64,000 nucleotides of DNA from Anaerolinea thermophila (GCF_020723905.1 NZ_DYHZ01000004.1:1-64000), one strand, 5' to 3'; shown: positions 7,641-16,745, counted from the first letter of the stretch. Made by a program: numbers and translations. The notes: a model not told the origin generated them from the sequence alone.

Positions 7641-8531
7641 CTACCATCCTCTACCGGCAATCAATTCGGTTTCAGGGATGGCGGAGATCTGCCGTCCCAC
7701 CATCGGCTCGCCGAGGTTGCGGCTGACTTCCGCCAGAATCTTCGGGTCGTTGTAATGCGTGACGGCTTTGACGATTGCCGCGGCGCGTTTGGCAGGATCG
7801 CCAGACTTGAAGATTCCCGACCCAACGAAAACGCCGTCCATACCCAGTTGCATCATCAGGGCGGCATCAGCGGGGGTGGCAATCCCACCTGCGGCAAAAT
7901 TCACCACCGGCAGGCGACCCAGTTTGCGGGTTTCCAGCACCAGTTCATAGGGCGCACCGATTTCTTTGGCGAACGCCATCACTTCCTCGTCCGGCAGGTT
8001 CTGCAGGCGGCGGATTTCGCCCATTACCGCGCGGGCATGGCGCACCGCTTCAACCACGTCGCCGGTGCCAGCCTCGCCCTTGGTGCGGATCATCGCCGCG
8101 CCCTCTCCAATGCGTCGCAGGGCTTCGCCCAGGTTGCGCGCGCCACACACAAAAGGCACTTTGAAAGCGTGCTTGTAAATGTGGTGTTCCTCATCTGCCG
8201 GGGTCAGCACCTCGGACTCGTCAATGTAGTCCACGCCGATGGCTTCGAGAATTTGCGCCTCCACAAAATGCCCGATGCGGCATTTCGCCATCACCGGAAT
8301 GCTGACCGCATCCATGATTTTGAGAATGAGTTCAGGGTCGCTCATGCGGGCAACGCCGCCGTGTGCACGAATATCGGCAGGGACGCGCTCCAGCGCCATC
8401 ACCGCCACTGCGCCGGCATCTTCGGCAATGCGGGCATGCTCTGGCGTCACCACATCCATGATCACGCCCCCCTTCAGCATCTGCGCCAGACCCTTTTTTA
8501 CCGCAAAGGATCCAGTAATATTCTCTTCCAT
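7641..8531 (-). CDS. pdxS: Pyridoxal 5'-phosphate synthase lyase subunit
   Basis: PdxS condenses ribose 5-phosphate, glyceraldehyde 3-phosphate and ammonia (from PdxT) to PLP. The 296-residue (beta/alpha)8 protein is highly conserved: the N-terminal [15 protein letters not shown], the [10 protein letters not shown] loop and the C-terminal phosphate-binding [10 protein letters not shown] and [10 protein letters not shown] segments are all present. The ATG at 8531 has an AGGAGG Shine-Dalgarno 9 nt upstream. It is the first gene of the operon pdxS-pdxT-GNAT-like-R3H and has its own promoter at 8578-8605. Confidence 0.97.
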   Translation of the reverse strand: MEENITGSFAVKKGLAQMLKGGVIMDVVTPEHARIAEDAGAVAVMALERVPADIRAHGGVARMSDPELILKIMDAVSIPVMAKCRIGHFVEAQILEAIGVDYIDESEVLTPADEEHHIYKHAFKVPFVCGARNLGEALRRIGEGAAMIRTKGEAGTGDVVEAVRHARAVMGEIRRLQNLPDEEVMAFAKEIGAPYELVLETRKLGRLPVVNFAAGGIATPADAALMMQLGMDGVFVGSGIFKSGDPAKRAAAIVKAVTHYNDPKILAEVSRNLGEPMVGRQISAIPETELIAGRGW

Positions 8532-8577
8532 GTTTGTTGTCCTCCTCATCTATTAAACACCTTCAAGGTTCACTTTG

Positions 8578-8605
8578 ATTCTACCACGCCCACCCAAAGC
8601 GTCAA
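8578..8605 (-). promoter_or_regulatory. pdxS operon promoter
   Basis: Minus strand -35 TTGACG (8600-8605) and -10 TAGAAT (8578-8583) are separated by 16 bp. The start site would be near 8571, leaving a leader of about 40 nt before the pdxS ATG. Confidence 0.7.
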
Positions 8606-8661
8606 CCTCGCATCCACAGTTGTAGATTGCCCCATCCAACCCAGCCTGATCGGTGCCGTTT

Positions 8662-9336
8662 CTAAAACCGAAACAGGTAAGGAAGGATGGAGTAATACGT
8701 CCAGAAAATGGGCAGCAGGTTCAAAATGAAATGCGGAATGAAGGTAAAGACCATCTGGCGCGATTGTCTCCACACGACCAGATGTAGAAAACCCGAAAGG
8801 GAGGTCAGCACCACAAAGAGCGTGCCAAAAATCGTTCCGGGATCAACGGTCTGTAAAAACCGCGTCCAGAAGAAGGTGTGAATCATGCCAACAAAAGCAG
8901 CAAAGAACAGCAGTCCTGTTGCGCGGTACAGGATGGCAGTTTTCTTGGGATACAGATCCCACGCTTCAAAGAGATAAATCCACAGGATTTGCTCGGTGGC
9001 GGCGTTGACCGGCGCCCAGACCAGCGCCGTCAACAGCATGCCCGGCAGTTGAATGCTCGGATTGACAATGGGAGAAAGCCAGGCACACACCAGCGAGAGC
9101 GCAATCACACCAAGGTTGATATAAAAGGCAATGGGCGGTTTGGGTGGAAAGGGATTGAGATACCCAATGGATCCCCGTCTCCACTTGACCAATCCCCATG
9201 CCAGACCGTAATACAGCAACATGGGCAGGAAGGCTCCCGTACGCAGGTACAGAAAGCCCGCCACGAAAGGGAAAGCCAGGGCAATCCCAGCCGATAGAGC
9301 AAGATCCAGTTTCGCAGGTTCCCAGGTTTTGTCCAT
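8662..9336 (-). CDS. CPBP-like polytopic membrane protein
   Basis: The 224-residue inner-membrane protein has about six TM helices and no signal peptide. Three conserved-looking polar clusters fall in helices: ATEQILWIYLF, FVGMIHTFFW and PHFILNLLP. They resemble the three motifs of CPBP (Abi/Rce1-type) intramembrane proteases, where motif 3 is HxxxN (here H-F-I-L-N). Motif 1 has E-Q rather than E-E, so catalysis is doubtful. The ATG has a GGAGGG Shine-Dalgarno. It is monocistronic, upstream of the pdx operon. Confidence 0.7.
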   Translation of the reverse strand: MDKTWEPAKLDLALSAGIALAFPFVAGFLYLRTGAFLPMLLYYGLAWGLVKWRRGSIGYLNPFPPKPPIAFYINLGVIALSLVCAWLSPIVNPSIQLPGMLLTALVWAPVNAATEQILWIYLFEAWDLYPKKTAILYRATGLLFFAAFVGMIHTFFWTRFLQTVDPGTIFGTLFVVLTSLSGFLHLVVWRQSRQMVFTFIPHFILNLLPIFWTYYSILPYLFRF

Positions 9337-9504
9337 TTCACCCTCCAGTGCAGCGATGAGATCGCGTGGGAGCAGTCCCCCGCCGGACTGGATTATAAAA
9401 CAGGTTCAACCCGTCAGGTCACTGTGCAGTCGGGTGAAAAAACTCTGAATCTCTCACCCCTGTTTCCCAAACTTTCGGTAAAATCAGAAGAAAGGATTTC
9501 CTTC

Positions 9505-10089
9505 ATGCCGGCTTTTGACCATTTTGACCTGCTGGCGCCCTTCTACGAGCGCTTCATCCAGCCGCGACCGCCCGAGGAACTGCTGACCCATCTGGATTTG
9601 CCCGCGCAGGGAGCCCTCCTCGACGCCGGAGGCGGAACGGGAAGAGTGTCTCAGTTCCTTCGGGAACATGCCCAACCGGTGGTGGTTGCCGACCTGTCCT
9701 GCCGGATGCTGGCGCAAGCCCGCCAGAAGGAGGGTCTGCACCCGGTCTGCTCGCACACCGAGCGCCTGCCCTTCCCCGACGAGACCTTTGCGCGCATCAT
9801 CATGGTGGACGCCCTGCACCACGTCTGCGATCAGCGCGCCACCGCCCACGAGTTATGGCGCCTGCTTCAGCCGGGCGGTCGCCTGGTGATTGAAGAGCCG
9901 GATCTGCGGCGTTTTGCCGTGAAAGGGATTGCCCTTGCCGAAAAACTGGCTCTGATGCGCAGTCACTTTCTGGCGCCTGCGGACATTGCCGCGCTGTTCA
10001 ATCTTCCCGGAGCGCAGGTAAGTATCGCCTCAGGCGGATTCAACGCCTGGATCGTGGTGAAAAAACCGGCAACCCCTTCAGCCCGTTAA
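9505..10089 (+). CDS. Class I SAM-dependent methyltransferase
   Basis: The 194-residue cytosolic protein has methyltransferase motif I LLDAGGGTGR near residue 40, an acidic residue after strand 2 (VVADLS), and the post-I to IV region DALHHV, as in the UbiE/COQ5-like Methyltransf_11 family. The substrate cannot be deduced. I chose ATG 9505 because AAAGGA precedes it and the fold begins directly after it (FDLLAPFYERF). The last 4 nt overlap the convergent DinB-like gene. Confidence 0.88.
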   Translation: MPAFDHFDLLAPFYERFIQPRPPEELLTHLDLPAQGALLDAGGGTGRVSQFLREHAQPVVVADLSCRMLAQARQKEGLHPVCSHTERLPFPDETFARIIMVDALHHVCDQRATAHELWRLLQPGGRLVIEEPDLRRFAVKGIALAEKLALMRSHFLAPADIAALFNLPGAQVSIASGGFNAWIVVKKPATPSAR

Positions 10090-10562
10090 TCGTGCACCCA
10101 TCCCACCCAGTCAATGTGCGCGCCGGTGCGGGAACCCAGTCGTTCCATCAACTCGCCGGTGTGCTGCATCAGATGGCGCAGGGAATAAATCTGCAGTTCC
10201 GCCGTCAACAGGGTACGATCGCCGTGCCCTTCCACTTCATCCAGTTTCAACTGGAACATGCGCTCACGCACATGCCCCTGCAGAAAAACCAGGTATTCCA
10301 GAAGCGTCGCCTTATCGTATGGCTCAAAGGACTGCGTTTCATCAAAGTCGTACACCTCGCGGTGCTTTTCCCACGGCACGAACGTCTCCGGAGAGTCCGC
10401 CAGATATTCGTGAACGAAATACAGGGCGTGGTACGCTACCTGCCAGAATTTATTACGATCTTCCGGGGCATTCCAGAGATCTTCAGGGCATAATGTGATG
10501 GTCTGTTTGAGCATTTCCAGCCCCGCCAGAAACTGTGAAACCAGAATTGCGGCTAGATTCAT
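10086..10562 (-). CDS. DinB-superfamily four-helix protein
   Basis: The 158-residue soluble protein has the DinB/YfiT-like pattern: a helix with WQVAYHALYFVHEYL early and a late helix LRHLMQHTGELMERLG. These two histidine-bearing helices usually form the metal site with a third histidine. Members include thiol-dependent transferases and uncharacterised proteins, and no specific function can be given here. It is convergent with the methyltransferase gene; their stop codons share the palindrome TTAA. Confidence 0.75.
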   Translation of the reverse strand: MNLAAILVSQFLAGLEMLKQTITLCPEDLWNAPEDRNKFWQVAYHALYFVHEYLADSPETFVPWEKHREVYDFDETQSFEPYDKATLLEYLVFLQGHVRERMFQLKLDEVEGHGDRTLLTAELQIYSLRHLMQHTGELMERLGSRTGAHIDWVGWVHD

Positions 10563-10627
10563 CCTGTCACCTCCCCTTTGATTGTAACGGCAATTTATCT
10601 GGAGGGGGCAAACCCCTGCACATGCGC

Positions 10628-10655
10628 TGGACTTCCCGGAAAAATGGTCTATAAT
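10628..10655 (+). promoter_or_regulatory. Ferritin promoter
   Basis: The -10 TATAAT (10650-10655) is perfect, with -35-like TGGACT (10628-10633) 16 bp upstream. Its start site near 10662 gives a 40-nt leader with an AGGAAGGAG Shine-Dalgarno. Confidence 0.65.
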
Positions 10656-10702
10656 GACTTTGTTGCATCACCATATTTCGGTGTAGGAAGGAGCAATGCC
10701 CG

Positions 10703-11194
10703 ATGTTAAGCAAACGACTGCTTGATGAAATGAATACCCAGATCAAACTGGAACTGTACTCGGCTTACCTGTACCTTGCCATGGCGGCGCACTTTGAGGA
10801 GAATAACTGGGGCGGTTTTGCCAAGTGGATGGCAATGCAGGCAAAAGAGGAACAGGAACATGCCCTCAAGTTCTTTGAGTACATCCACGACCGAGGCGGC
10901 AAGGTGACCCTGCAAGCCATTGACGCTCCGCCCTCTGCCTTTGGTACCCCCGAGGAGATTTTCGCCGAGGTGCTCAAGCATGAGCAGAGCGTCACCGCAC
11001 GCATTCACCTGCTGTACAGCATCGCCGTGGAGGACAAGGACTACGCCAGCCAGGAGTTCCTCAACTGGTTCGTCAAGGAACAGGTCGAAGAAGAGAAGAA
11101 CGCCACCCAGGTGCTGGAATGGCTGAAGATGGCGGGCGGCTCGACCCCGGCGCTCTTCCAGATTAACGCCCTGCTTGCCCAGCGCGGAGGATAA
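10703..11194 (+). CDS. ftnA: Non-haem bacterial ferritin
   Basis: It oxidises Fe2+ and stores the mineral inside a 24-subunit cytosolic shell. The 163-residue protein has all ferroxidase-centre residues at their FtnA positions: E17, E50, H53, E94, Q127 and E130, plus Y24. It lacks a haem ligand, so it is not bacterioferritin. It has its own promoter and a strong Shine-Dalgarno, and ends before a perfect hairpin. A TerC-family metal-related membrane protein is convergent on the other side of that hairpin. Confidence 0.96.
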   Translation: MLSKRLLDEMNTQIKLELYSAYLYLAMAAHFEENNWGGFAKWMAMQAKEEQEHALKFFEYIHDRGGKVTLQAIDAPPSAFGTPEEIFAEVLKHEQSVTARIHLLYSIAVEDKDYASQEFLNWFVKEQVEEEKNATQVLEWLKMAGGSTPALFQINALLAQRGG

Positions 11195-11261
11195 CATTCC
11201 GGCGCACACGCCGACTGCCCGGCAAGCCCGTCGAGTCGAAGTGTGCCCCGCACACACAAGC

Positions 11262-11298
11262 ATCAACCGCCCGTGGAGAAAATCCACGGGCGGTTGAT
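11262..11298. terminator. Bidirectional terminator between ferritin and TerC genes
   Basis: A perfect 16-bp inverted repeat (arms 11262-11277 and 11283-11298) closes a 5-nt loop GAAAA. It lies between two convergent genes and can serve both. Confidence 0.85.
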
Positions 11299-11318
11299 GA
11301 TTCTTCATCCAGACATCA

Positions 11319-12176
11319 TCAGGCTTTTTCGGGACGCCGCGCGGCAAGCCGCAGGAGGTACCACAATCCGCGCAGAGGCGCCAGCGCCCAGGCGATGAAG
11401 GCGTTGACAATGCCAAACCCCTGACTGAGCCACACCAGCACCGGTCGGAAGATGCGCAGGAAGGGCAGATGCGCATACGCCAGCGAAAGGGCAATGATGG
11501 ACATGGAAATGCCAAAGCGCGCCCAGTCCGAAAACTCCATAATACCCAGTTCTTCCAGCACCAGTTCAATGCCGATGCTTAACACCAGAATGTACGCCGC
11601 CGACTTGAGAATCGGCTCGCGCTGGACCACGTAACTGAAAATACCCGCGGCAAAGCGCATCACCAGAATGCCGATGAAGACGCCCAGCATCACCACCAGA
11701 ATGTGATCGGAGAGCGACACCGCCGCCACCACGTTATCCAGGCTAAAGGCAAGGTCCATCAGTTCCACGTTCAGCACAGTGAGCCAGAAGCCCACCCGTC
11801 GCACACTCCGCACTTCGCCATCCTCTTCCGAGCCCTGCTCCCCTGGGGCGCTTAAGTCATCCAGCGCCAGACGGATGAGGTATGCCGCCCCCACCAGTTT
11901 TAACCACGGGTTGCGGATGATAAAACTGGCGGCGAGGAGCATCAGTCCGCGCCCCACATACGCCCCCAGCAAACCCACCCGCAGCGCTGCCAGCCGCTGC
12001 GGACCCAGCACACCGTCCAGCAAGTGTCCCACCCGCCTGAGTGCAGGGGGCCAGGGGATGGGGTCTTTATCGGACAGGGTGGAAACCATTGCGCCCAGCA
12101 CAGCGGCGTTATCAATGGAGAGGATGCCTTCCAGGAAGATCAACTGCAGAACGATGACCAGAAAAGAAAGGTCCAT
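11319..12176 (-). CDS. TerC-family integral membrane protein
   Basis: The 285-residue protein has about seven to nine TM helices. It carries two copies of the TerC hallmark acidic motif inside helices: EGILSIDNA near the N-terminus and ELMDLAFSLDNV near residue 145. TerC-family proteins are implicated in metal (notably Mn2+) export, some loading secreted metalloproteins, but this member's substrate is inferred. Unlike many TerC genes, I found no yybP-ykoY aptamer in its own 5' leader. The ATG has GGGAG 9 nt upstream. Confidence 0.85.
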   Translation of the reverse strand: MDLSFLVIVLQLIFLEGILSIDNAAVLGAMVSTLSDKDPIPWPPALRRVGHLLDGVLGPQRLAALRVGLLGAYVGRGLMLLAASFIIRNPWLKLVGAAYLIRLALDDLSAPGEQGSEEDGEVRSVRRVGFWLTVLNVELMDLAFSLDNVVAAVSLSDHILVVMLGVFIGILVMRFAAGIFSYVVQREPILKSAAYILVLSIGIELVLEELGIMEFSDWARFGISMSIIALSLAYAHLPFLRIFRPVLVWLSQGFGIVNAFIAWALAPLRGLWYLLRLAARRPEKA

Positions 12177-12405
12177 TTCTCGGCACTCCCATTGGAGGAT
12201 TCAGATCCCCACCGGAGGCGGATGGCAGTTTTGGCGCAGGATGGTACGCCTGGCACAGGGGGACATAAAAGCGTTTATAGCACAAATTCCGTACTTATAG
12301 GGAAAGATTAAGCCGAATTTCGGCAGGGTGAGGATATTCTTCCCACTCTCAGCGTGCGCATTGTAAAAGGTGGTTTACAATTCACATCAGAAGGAAGGTT
12401 TCACC

Positions 12406-13680
12406 ATGCAACCGCATCATCGGCACGGAATCATTCTCACTGTTCTTGCCCTTGGATTTCTGGCAGGATTATGGAGCGGATGCGCCCCTGCGCCTTCACT
12501 CCTCTCGCCCCAGCCTTCCCCCTCAGCCACGATGATTCTCAACATCCCCAAAGCCACTCCGCTCCCCGAAACGATGGACTGTGTGCTGGTCAGCGCGGAG
12601 CCCACCCCCACCCCCAGCAGTGAGCCGCCGCTCTTCCCGCCCCCCTCGGCGCAGGACTGGACGCTCGGTCCCGAAAACGCCCTGCTCACCTTTGTGGAGT
12701 ACACCGACCTGCAAGCCCCCGCCAGCCCGGCGCTGAACGGGCCGCTGACGCGCCTTCAGGAACGCTACCCCGATAAGGTTCGGCGGGTATTCCGGCATTT
12801 TCCCCTGCCCACCAATGATAAATCCATGCTGGCAGGCGCCGCCGCTGAAGCCGCAGGCGCGCAGGGCAGGTTCTGGGAAATGACGGGTCTGCTGTTGGAG
12901 CGTCAGGACGAATGGACGGCGCTCCCCGAGGCAGATTTCCGCGCCTGGCTGGAAACTCAAGCCGCCGGGCTGGCTCTGGACAAACCCGCCTTCCTCGCCG
13001 CGCTGGACGACCCCGCCGTGCGTCAGAAACTTCAGCAGGCGCAGGAAGAGGGCTTCCGTCTGGGCATCCCCACCATGCCGTTTGTGCTGATCAACCAGCG
13101 CATTTATCAGGGACCGCGCGATTACCGCAGTCTGGAAACCCTGCTCCTGCTGGAAAACCTGAAGAGCCGCCAGTTCCGCCAGTGCCCCCCCTTCGTCATC
13201 AATCCGGCACACACCTACGTTGCCGTGCTGGAAACCACCCGGGGAGAACTGCGCATTCAGTTGTTTGCCGATCAAGCCCCGCAAACGGTCAACAACTTTG
13301 TTTTTCTGGCGCGGCAGGGCTGGTACGATGGGGTGATCTTCCACCGCGTCCTGCCCGGCTACATTGCCCAGAGCGGCGACCCCAGCGGGAGCGGCTTTGG
13401 CACCCCCGGATACGCCTTCGCCGATGAGATCACCCCCCTGCGCTTTGACCAGCCCGGACGGGTGGCAATGGCAAACGCCGGACCCGACAGCAACGGCAGT
13501 CAGTTCTTCATCGCCTACACCGCCCTGCCCGACCTGGACGGGCAGTACCCCATCTTCGGGCAGGTCATCGCCGGGCTGGACGTGCTTCAGCGCCTCACCC
13601 CGCGTGACCCCGCTTCATCCGCCGACCTGCCGGAAGGCGACCGCATCCTGCGGGTGACCATCCTCGAATCGGCACCGTAA
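12406..13680 (+). CDS. Lipoprotein fusing a cysteine-less DsbA-like domain to a cyclophilin
   Basis: The 424-residue exported protein has a signal peptide with lipobox-like LWSGC (Cys about residue 25). A low-complexity linker, a DsbA/thioredoxin-fold domain (about 85-255) and a cyclophilin-type peptidyl-prolyl isomerase (about 270-424) follow. At the thioredoxin active site the usual C-P-x-C is A104-P105-A106-S107, so redox catalysis is lost, whereas the cis-Pro loop (GIPTMPFVLIN) remains. The cyclophilin looks active: FHRV, QSGDPSGSG, GSQFFIAY. The likely role is folding or chaperoning of exported proteins. ATG 12406 follows AAGGAAGG; a longer in-frame start is less likely. Confidence 0.9.
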   Translation: MQPHHRHGIILTVLALGFLAGLWSGCAPAPSLLSPQPSPSATMILNIPKATPLPETMDCVLVSAEPTPTPSSEPPLFPPPSAQDWTLGPENALLTFVEYTDLQAPASPALNGPLTRLQERYPDKVRRVFRHFPLPTNDKSMLAGAAAEAAGAQGRFWEMTGLLLERQDEWTALPEADFRAWLETQAAGLALDKPAFLAALDDPAVRQKLQQAQEEGFRLGIPTMPFVLINQRIYQGPRDYRSLETLLLLENLKSRQFRQCPPFVINPAHTYVAVLETTRGELRIQLFADQAPQTVNNFVFLARQGWYDGVIFHRVLPGYIAQSGDPSGSGFGTPGYAFADEITPLRFDQPGRVAMANAGPDSNGSQFFIAYTALPDLDGQYPIFGQVIAGLDVLQRLTPRDPASSADLPEGDRILRVTILESAP

Positions 13681-13745
13681 AACGGCACAACAGCAAGGTT
13701 ATAAAAAAAATAAATCACCCCTTCCCCAAAAAAGAAAGAACATGA

Positions 13746-13751
13746 TAGAAT
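13746..13751 (+). promoter_or_regulatory. -10 element of the riboswitch-P-type ATPase transcript
   Basis: TAGAAT lies 6 bp before the aptamer start, so transcription would begin near 13758, the first bases of the riboswitch. No convincing -35 was found. Confidence 0.55.
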
Positions 13752-13756
13752 AACAG

Positions 13757-13863
13757 CAGGTTGGGGAGTAGCACCTGCTCCGCCGGAGCGGGGAGGCAAT
13801 CGTCAACACGGAGTTTTCTCCCGGTTGTCCTCAAAAGTCATCATCCACTGCGAGACCACCGTG
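13757..13863 (+). promoter_or_regulatory. yybP-ykoY family manganese riboswitch
   Basis: Conserved blocks of the yybP-ykoY aptamer are present in order: GGGGAGTAGC (13763-13772), CGTCAACACGG (13801-13811) and CTGCGAGACC (13848-13857), with a P1 helix pairing CAGGT and ACC(G)TG. This family senses Mn2+. The aptamer 3' segment AGACCACC is also the 5' arm of a terminator hairpin next to the ATPase start, so ligand binding should switch expression on. The motif match is direct; the Mn2+ ligand is from family knowledge. Confidence 0.9.
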
Positions 13864-13890
13864 ATACCGTTTCAAGGAGGTCTTTTTTTT
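13853..13890 (+). terminator. Riboswitch expression platform: terminator enclosing the Shine-Dalgarno
   Basis: AGACC-A-CC (13853-13860) can pair with GG-A-GGTCT (13876-13883), giving seven pairs around an A/A mismatch with a 15-nt loop. An eight-T run to 13890 follows, directly before the ATG at 13891. The 3' arm contains the AAGGAGG Shine-Dalgarno, so the hairpin would block both elongation and initiation. Confidence 0.7.
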
Positions 13891-16629
13891 ATGTCTGTAG
13901 CCAATCAAGAAACTGAATGGTATCGAAAGAGCATTGAGGAAACTGCCCGCTTGCTGGACACTTCACCGCAAGACGGCTTAAGCGAAGCCGAAGCCGCCCG
14001 TCGTCTTCAGCAGTACGGTTACAACGAACTGCTTGACCGCGGCGGGAAGAGCCCCCTGAAGATTCTTCTGGAGCAACTGACCGGCATCATGACGGTGGTG
14101 CTGTTTATTGCCGGAGCCATTTCTCTCGTACTGGGGGATAAAGAAGACGCCATCGCCATCCTCGCTATCATCATCCTCAACACCGTGCTGGGATTTTCTC
14201 AGGAATACCGCGCCGAAAAAGCCATGGCGGCGCTCAAGAAGATGTCTGCCCCGGTGGTCAAAGTGCGCCGTGATGGACACACCCGCGAGATTTCCTCGCG
14301 CGAGGTGGTTCCGGGCGATGTTGTTCTACTGGAAGCGGGCAACCTTGTCCCGGCAGACGGCAGGCTGGCAGAAGCGGTCAACCTGCGCGTTCAGGAAGCC
14401 GTGCTGACCGGTGAATCTGAGCCGGTGGAGAAGATCACCGCCGTCCTGGAGAAAGATCACCTGCCCCTGGGCGATCAACGCAACCGCGCCTTCATGGGCA
14501 CGCTGGTCACCTACGGACGCGGCACGCTCATCATCACCGAGACCGGCATGCGCACCGAACTGGGCAAAATTGCCGAGATGCTTCAGACCGTTGAGCAGGA
14601 AAAAACGCCCATGCAAAAACGCCTGGAGCAACTGGCGCGCACGCTGGCGCTGGCGGCGCTGGGCATCGTCATCCTCGTCTTTGTGCTGGGCATTCTGCGC
14701 GGCGAGGACATCCGGCTGATGTTCCTGACCGCGGTGAGCATGGCGGTTGCAGCCATTCCCGAAGGATTGCCCACCGTGGTAACCATCGGGCTGGCGCTGG
14801 GCGCCCAAGCCATGCTGCGGCGCAAAGCCCTCATCCGTAAACTGCCCGCCGTCGAGACCCTGGGTTCCGTCACCACCATCTGTTCAGATAAAACCGGCAC
14901 GCTGACCGAAAACCGCATGACCGTCACCGTGCTGGATGTTGCCAATCACGAACTGGACTTGAAAGAACAGGTACAGAACTTCAGCCCGCGGGTGCGCCGC
15001 GATCAGGTTGAGCCGGTTCTGCGCCAGAACGGCGCCATCCCGCTGTTGCTGACGGTGGGCGCGCTGTGCAATGACGCCGTGCTGGAAGCCGATCCGAACC
15101 GTCCGGATGAATACAGTTCGGTTGGCGATCCCACCGAAGGCGCACTGGTGATTGCCGCCGCACGTGCTGGCTTGTGGAAAGAGGAACTGGAACACACCTT
15201 CCCGCGGGTGGCGGAACTGCCCTTTGATTCAGACCGCAAGCGCATGACCACCGTGCACCGCGTACCGCAGGACGCCCTGCCCGACCTGTTTACGGGCTTT
15301 TTTGCCGACGGGCGCGCCCCCTTCATCGCCCTGACCAAAGGCTCGGTAGACGGCATGTTAGAGGTCAGCGCCGCCGTCTGGGTGGATGGCAGGGTCATCC
15401 CGATGGATGAGCAGTGGCGCGAGCGCATCCGCGCCAACAATGACAGACTGGCGCGCGGCGGGATGCGCGTGCTGGGCATGGCGTACCGCCTGCGCTCCAG
15501 CGATGCCGTCAACCTGCCGGATGATCCGCTGGAAAGCGGTCTGATCTTCATCGGCATGGCGGCAATGATGGACCCCGCCCGCCCTGAGGTGTTCGATGCT
15601 GTTCGGGTAGCAAAGCAAGCCGGCATCCGCCCGATCATGATCACCGGCGATCATCCCCTCACCGCGCTTGCCATCGCCCGCGAACTGGGCATCGCCACCA
15701 GCGAGCGGGTTGTCACCGGCACGGAACTGGCGCTCATGGACGTGCCCACGCTGGCTCAGGTGGTGAAAGAGGTCAGCGTGTTCGCGCGGGTTTCGCCAGA
15801 GCATAAACTCAAAATCGTTGAAGCCCTGCAGAGCCACGGCGAAATTGTCGCCATGACCGGAGACGGCGTCAACGACGCGCCGGCGCTGAAGAAAGCCGAT
15901 ATTGGCGTCGCCATGGGCATCACCGGCACGGATGTGTCCAAAGAAGCCGCCGACATGGTCTTGCTGGATGACAACTTCGCCACCATCGTTGCCGCGGTAG
16001 AAGAAGGCAGGCGCATTTACGAAAACATCCGCAAGTTCATCCGCTACACGCTGGGCTCCAACCTGGGAGAAATTCTGGTGGTGCTGGGTGCGCCTTTCCT
16101 GGGTATGCCCATCCCGCTGACGCCGCTGCAAATCCTGTGGGTCAACCTGGTCACAGATGGTCTGCCCGGGCTGGCGCTGACGGTGGAGCAAGCCGAGCGC
16201 GGGACGATGCAACGTCCGCCGCATCCACCGCAGGAGAACGTCTTTGCCCGCGGGCTGTGGAGCAACATCTTTTATGCCGGGTTCATGATGACCCTGCTGA
16301 CACTCACAGTCGGTTATGGCGCCTGGAGCATGGGTGTGGAAGCCTGGCGAACCATGGCGTTCACCACCCTCACCCTGGCACAGATGGGCAACGCCCTGGC
16401 ATTGCGCACCGGCAACGAGTCAGTCTTCCGCGAGGGCTTCTTTAGAAACCGCGCCATGATCGGCGCCGTCCTGCTCACCTTTGTCCTGCAACTGGCGGTA
16501 GTTTACGTGCCGTTCCTGCAGCCCTTCTTTGCCACGCAGGCGCTCAGCGCCGCCGAACTGGGCGTGTGTCTGCTTGCCAGCGCCGCCATGTTCGGGCTGG
16601 TGGAACTGGAAAAGCGCCTGCGCCGCTAA
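13891..16629 (+). CDS. P2-type cation ATPase, probably Mn2+ (Ca2+) exporter
   Basis: The 912-residue SERCA-like pump has ten TM helices. Actuator motif TGES is at T173-S176, the phosphorylated Asp of DKTGT at D333 and the hinge GDGVND at G657-D662. Ion-site residues matching SERCA are E291 (PEGLP, E309), N724 and E727 (N768/E771), and N752, T755, D756 (N796/T799/D800). The M8 acidic residue E908 appears as Gln in AQMGNAL. By sequence this is a Ca2+-type pump. The upstream yybP-ykoY riboswitch, which in other bacteria controls Mn2+ efflux ATPases such as YoaB, points to Mn2+ export. ATG 13891 follows AAGGAGG. Confidence 0.93.
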   Translation: MSVANQETEWYRKSIEETARLLDTSPQDGLSEAEAARRLQQYGYNELLDRGGKSPLKILLEQLTGIMTVVLFIAGAISLVLGDKEDAIAILAIIILNTVLGFSQEYRAEKAMAALKKMSAPVVKVRRDGHTREISSREVVPGDVVLLEAGNLVPADGRLAEAVNLRVQEAVLTGESEPVEKITAVLEKDHLPLGDQRNRAFMGTLVTYGRGTLIITETGMRTELGKIAEMLQTVEQEKTPMQKRLEQLARTLALAALGIVILVFVLGILRGEDIRLMFLTAVSMAVAAIPEGLPTVVTIGLALGAQAMLRRKALIRKLPAVETLGSVTTICSDKTGTLTENRMTVTVLDVANHELDLKEQVQNFSPRVRRDQVEPVLRQNGAIPLLLTVGALCNDAVLEADPNRPDEYSSVGDPTEGALVIAAARAGLWKEELEHTFPRVAELPFDSDRKRMTTVHRVPQDALPDLFTGFFADGRAPFIALTKGSVDGMLEVSAAVWVDGRVIPMDEQWRERIRANNDRLARGGMRVLGMAYRLRSSDAVNLPDDPLESGLIFIGMAAMMDPARPEVFDAVRVAKQAGIRPIMITGDHPLTALAIARELGIATSERVVTGTELALMDVPTLAQVVKEVSVFARVSPEHKLKIVEALQSHGEIVAMTGDGVNDAPALKKADIGVAMGITGTDVSKEAADMVLLDDNFATIVAAVEEGRRIYENIRKFIRYTLGSNLGEILVVLGAPFLGMPIPLTPLQILWVNLVTDGLPGLALTVEQAERGTMQRPPHPPQENVFARGLWSNIFYAGFMMTLLTLTVGYGAWSMGVEAWRTMAFTTLTLAQMGNALALRTGNESVFREGFFRNRAMIGAVLLTFVLQLAVVYVPFLQPFFATQALSAAELGVCLLASAAMFGLVELEKRLRR

Positions 16630-16664
16630 TCCCTTTCTTTGCCATCTTCCTTCCTCTGTTGTAA

Positions 16665-16699
16665 ATCCACCTTCCCCACCTGCCATGGGGAAGGTGGAT
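16665..16699 (+). terminator. Hairpin downstream of the P-type ATPase gene
   Basis: A perfect 13-bp stem (16665-16677 with 16687-16699) has a 9-nt loop. The following T-run is weak. Confidence 0.6.
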
Positions 16700-16745
16700 G
16701 ATTCTACCGGCGGGCAAGGTAAGGGGACAAATTCCCAAAACCCCC

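Noticed and set aside
10706-11569. A 287-codon minus-strand frame across ferritin
   Set aside because: Mostly antisense to a fully conserved ferritin and the terminator; composition is not protein-like.
12177-12300. A yybP-ykoY riboswitch upstream of the TerC gene
   Set aside because: The GGGGAGTAG and GCGAGACC blocks are absent from this leader on the minus strand.
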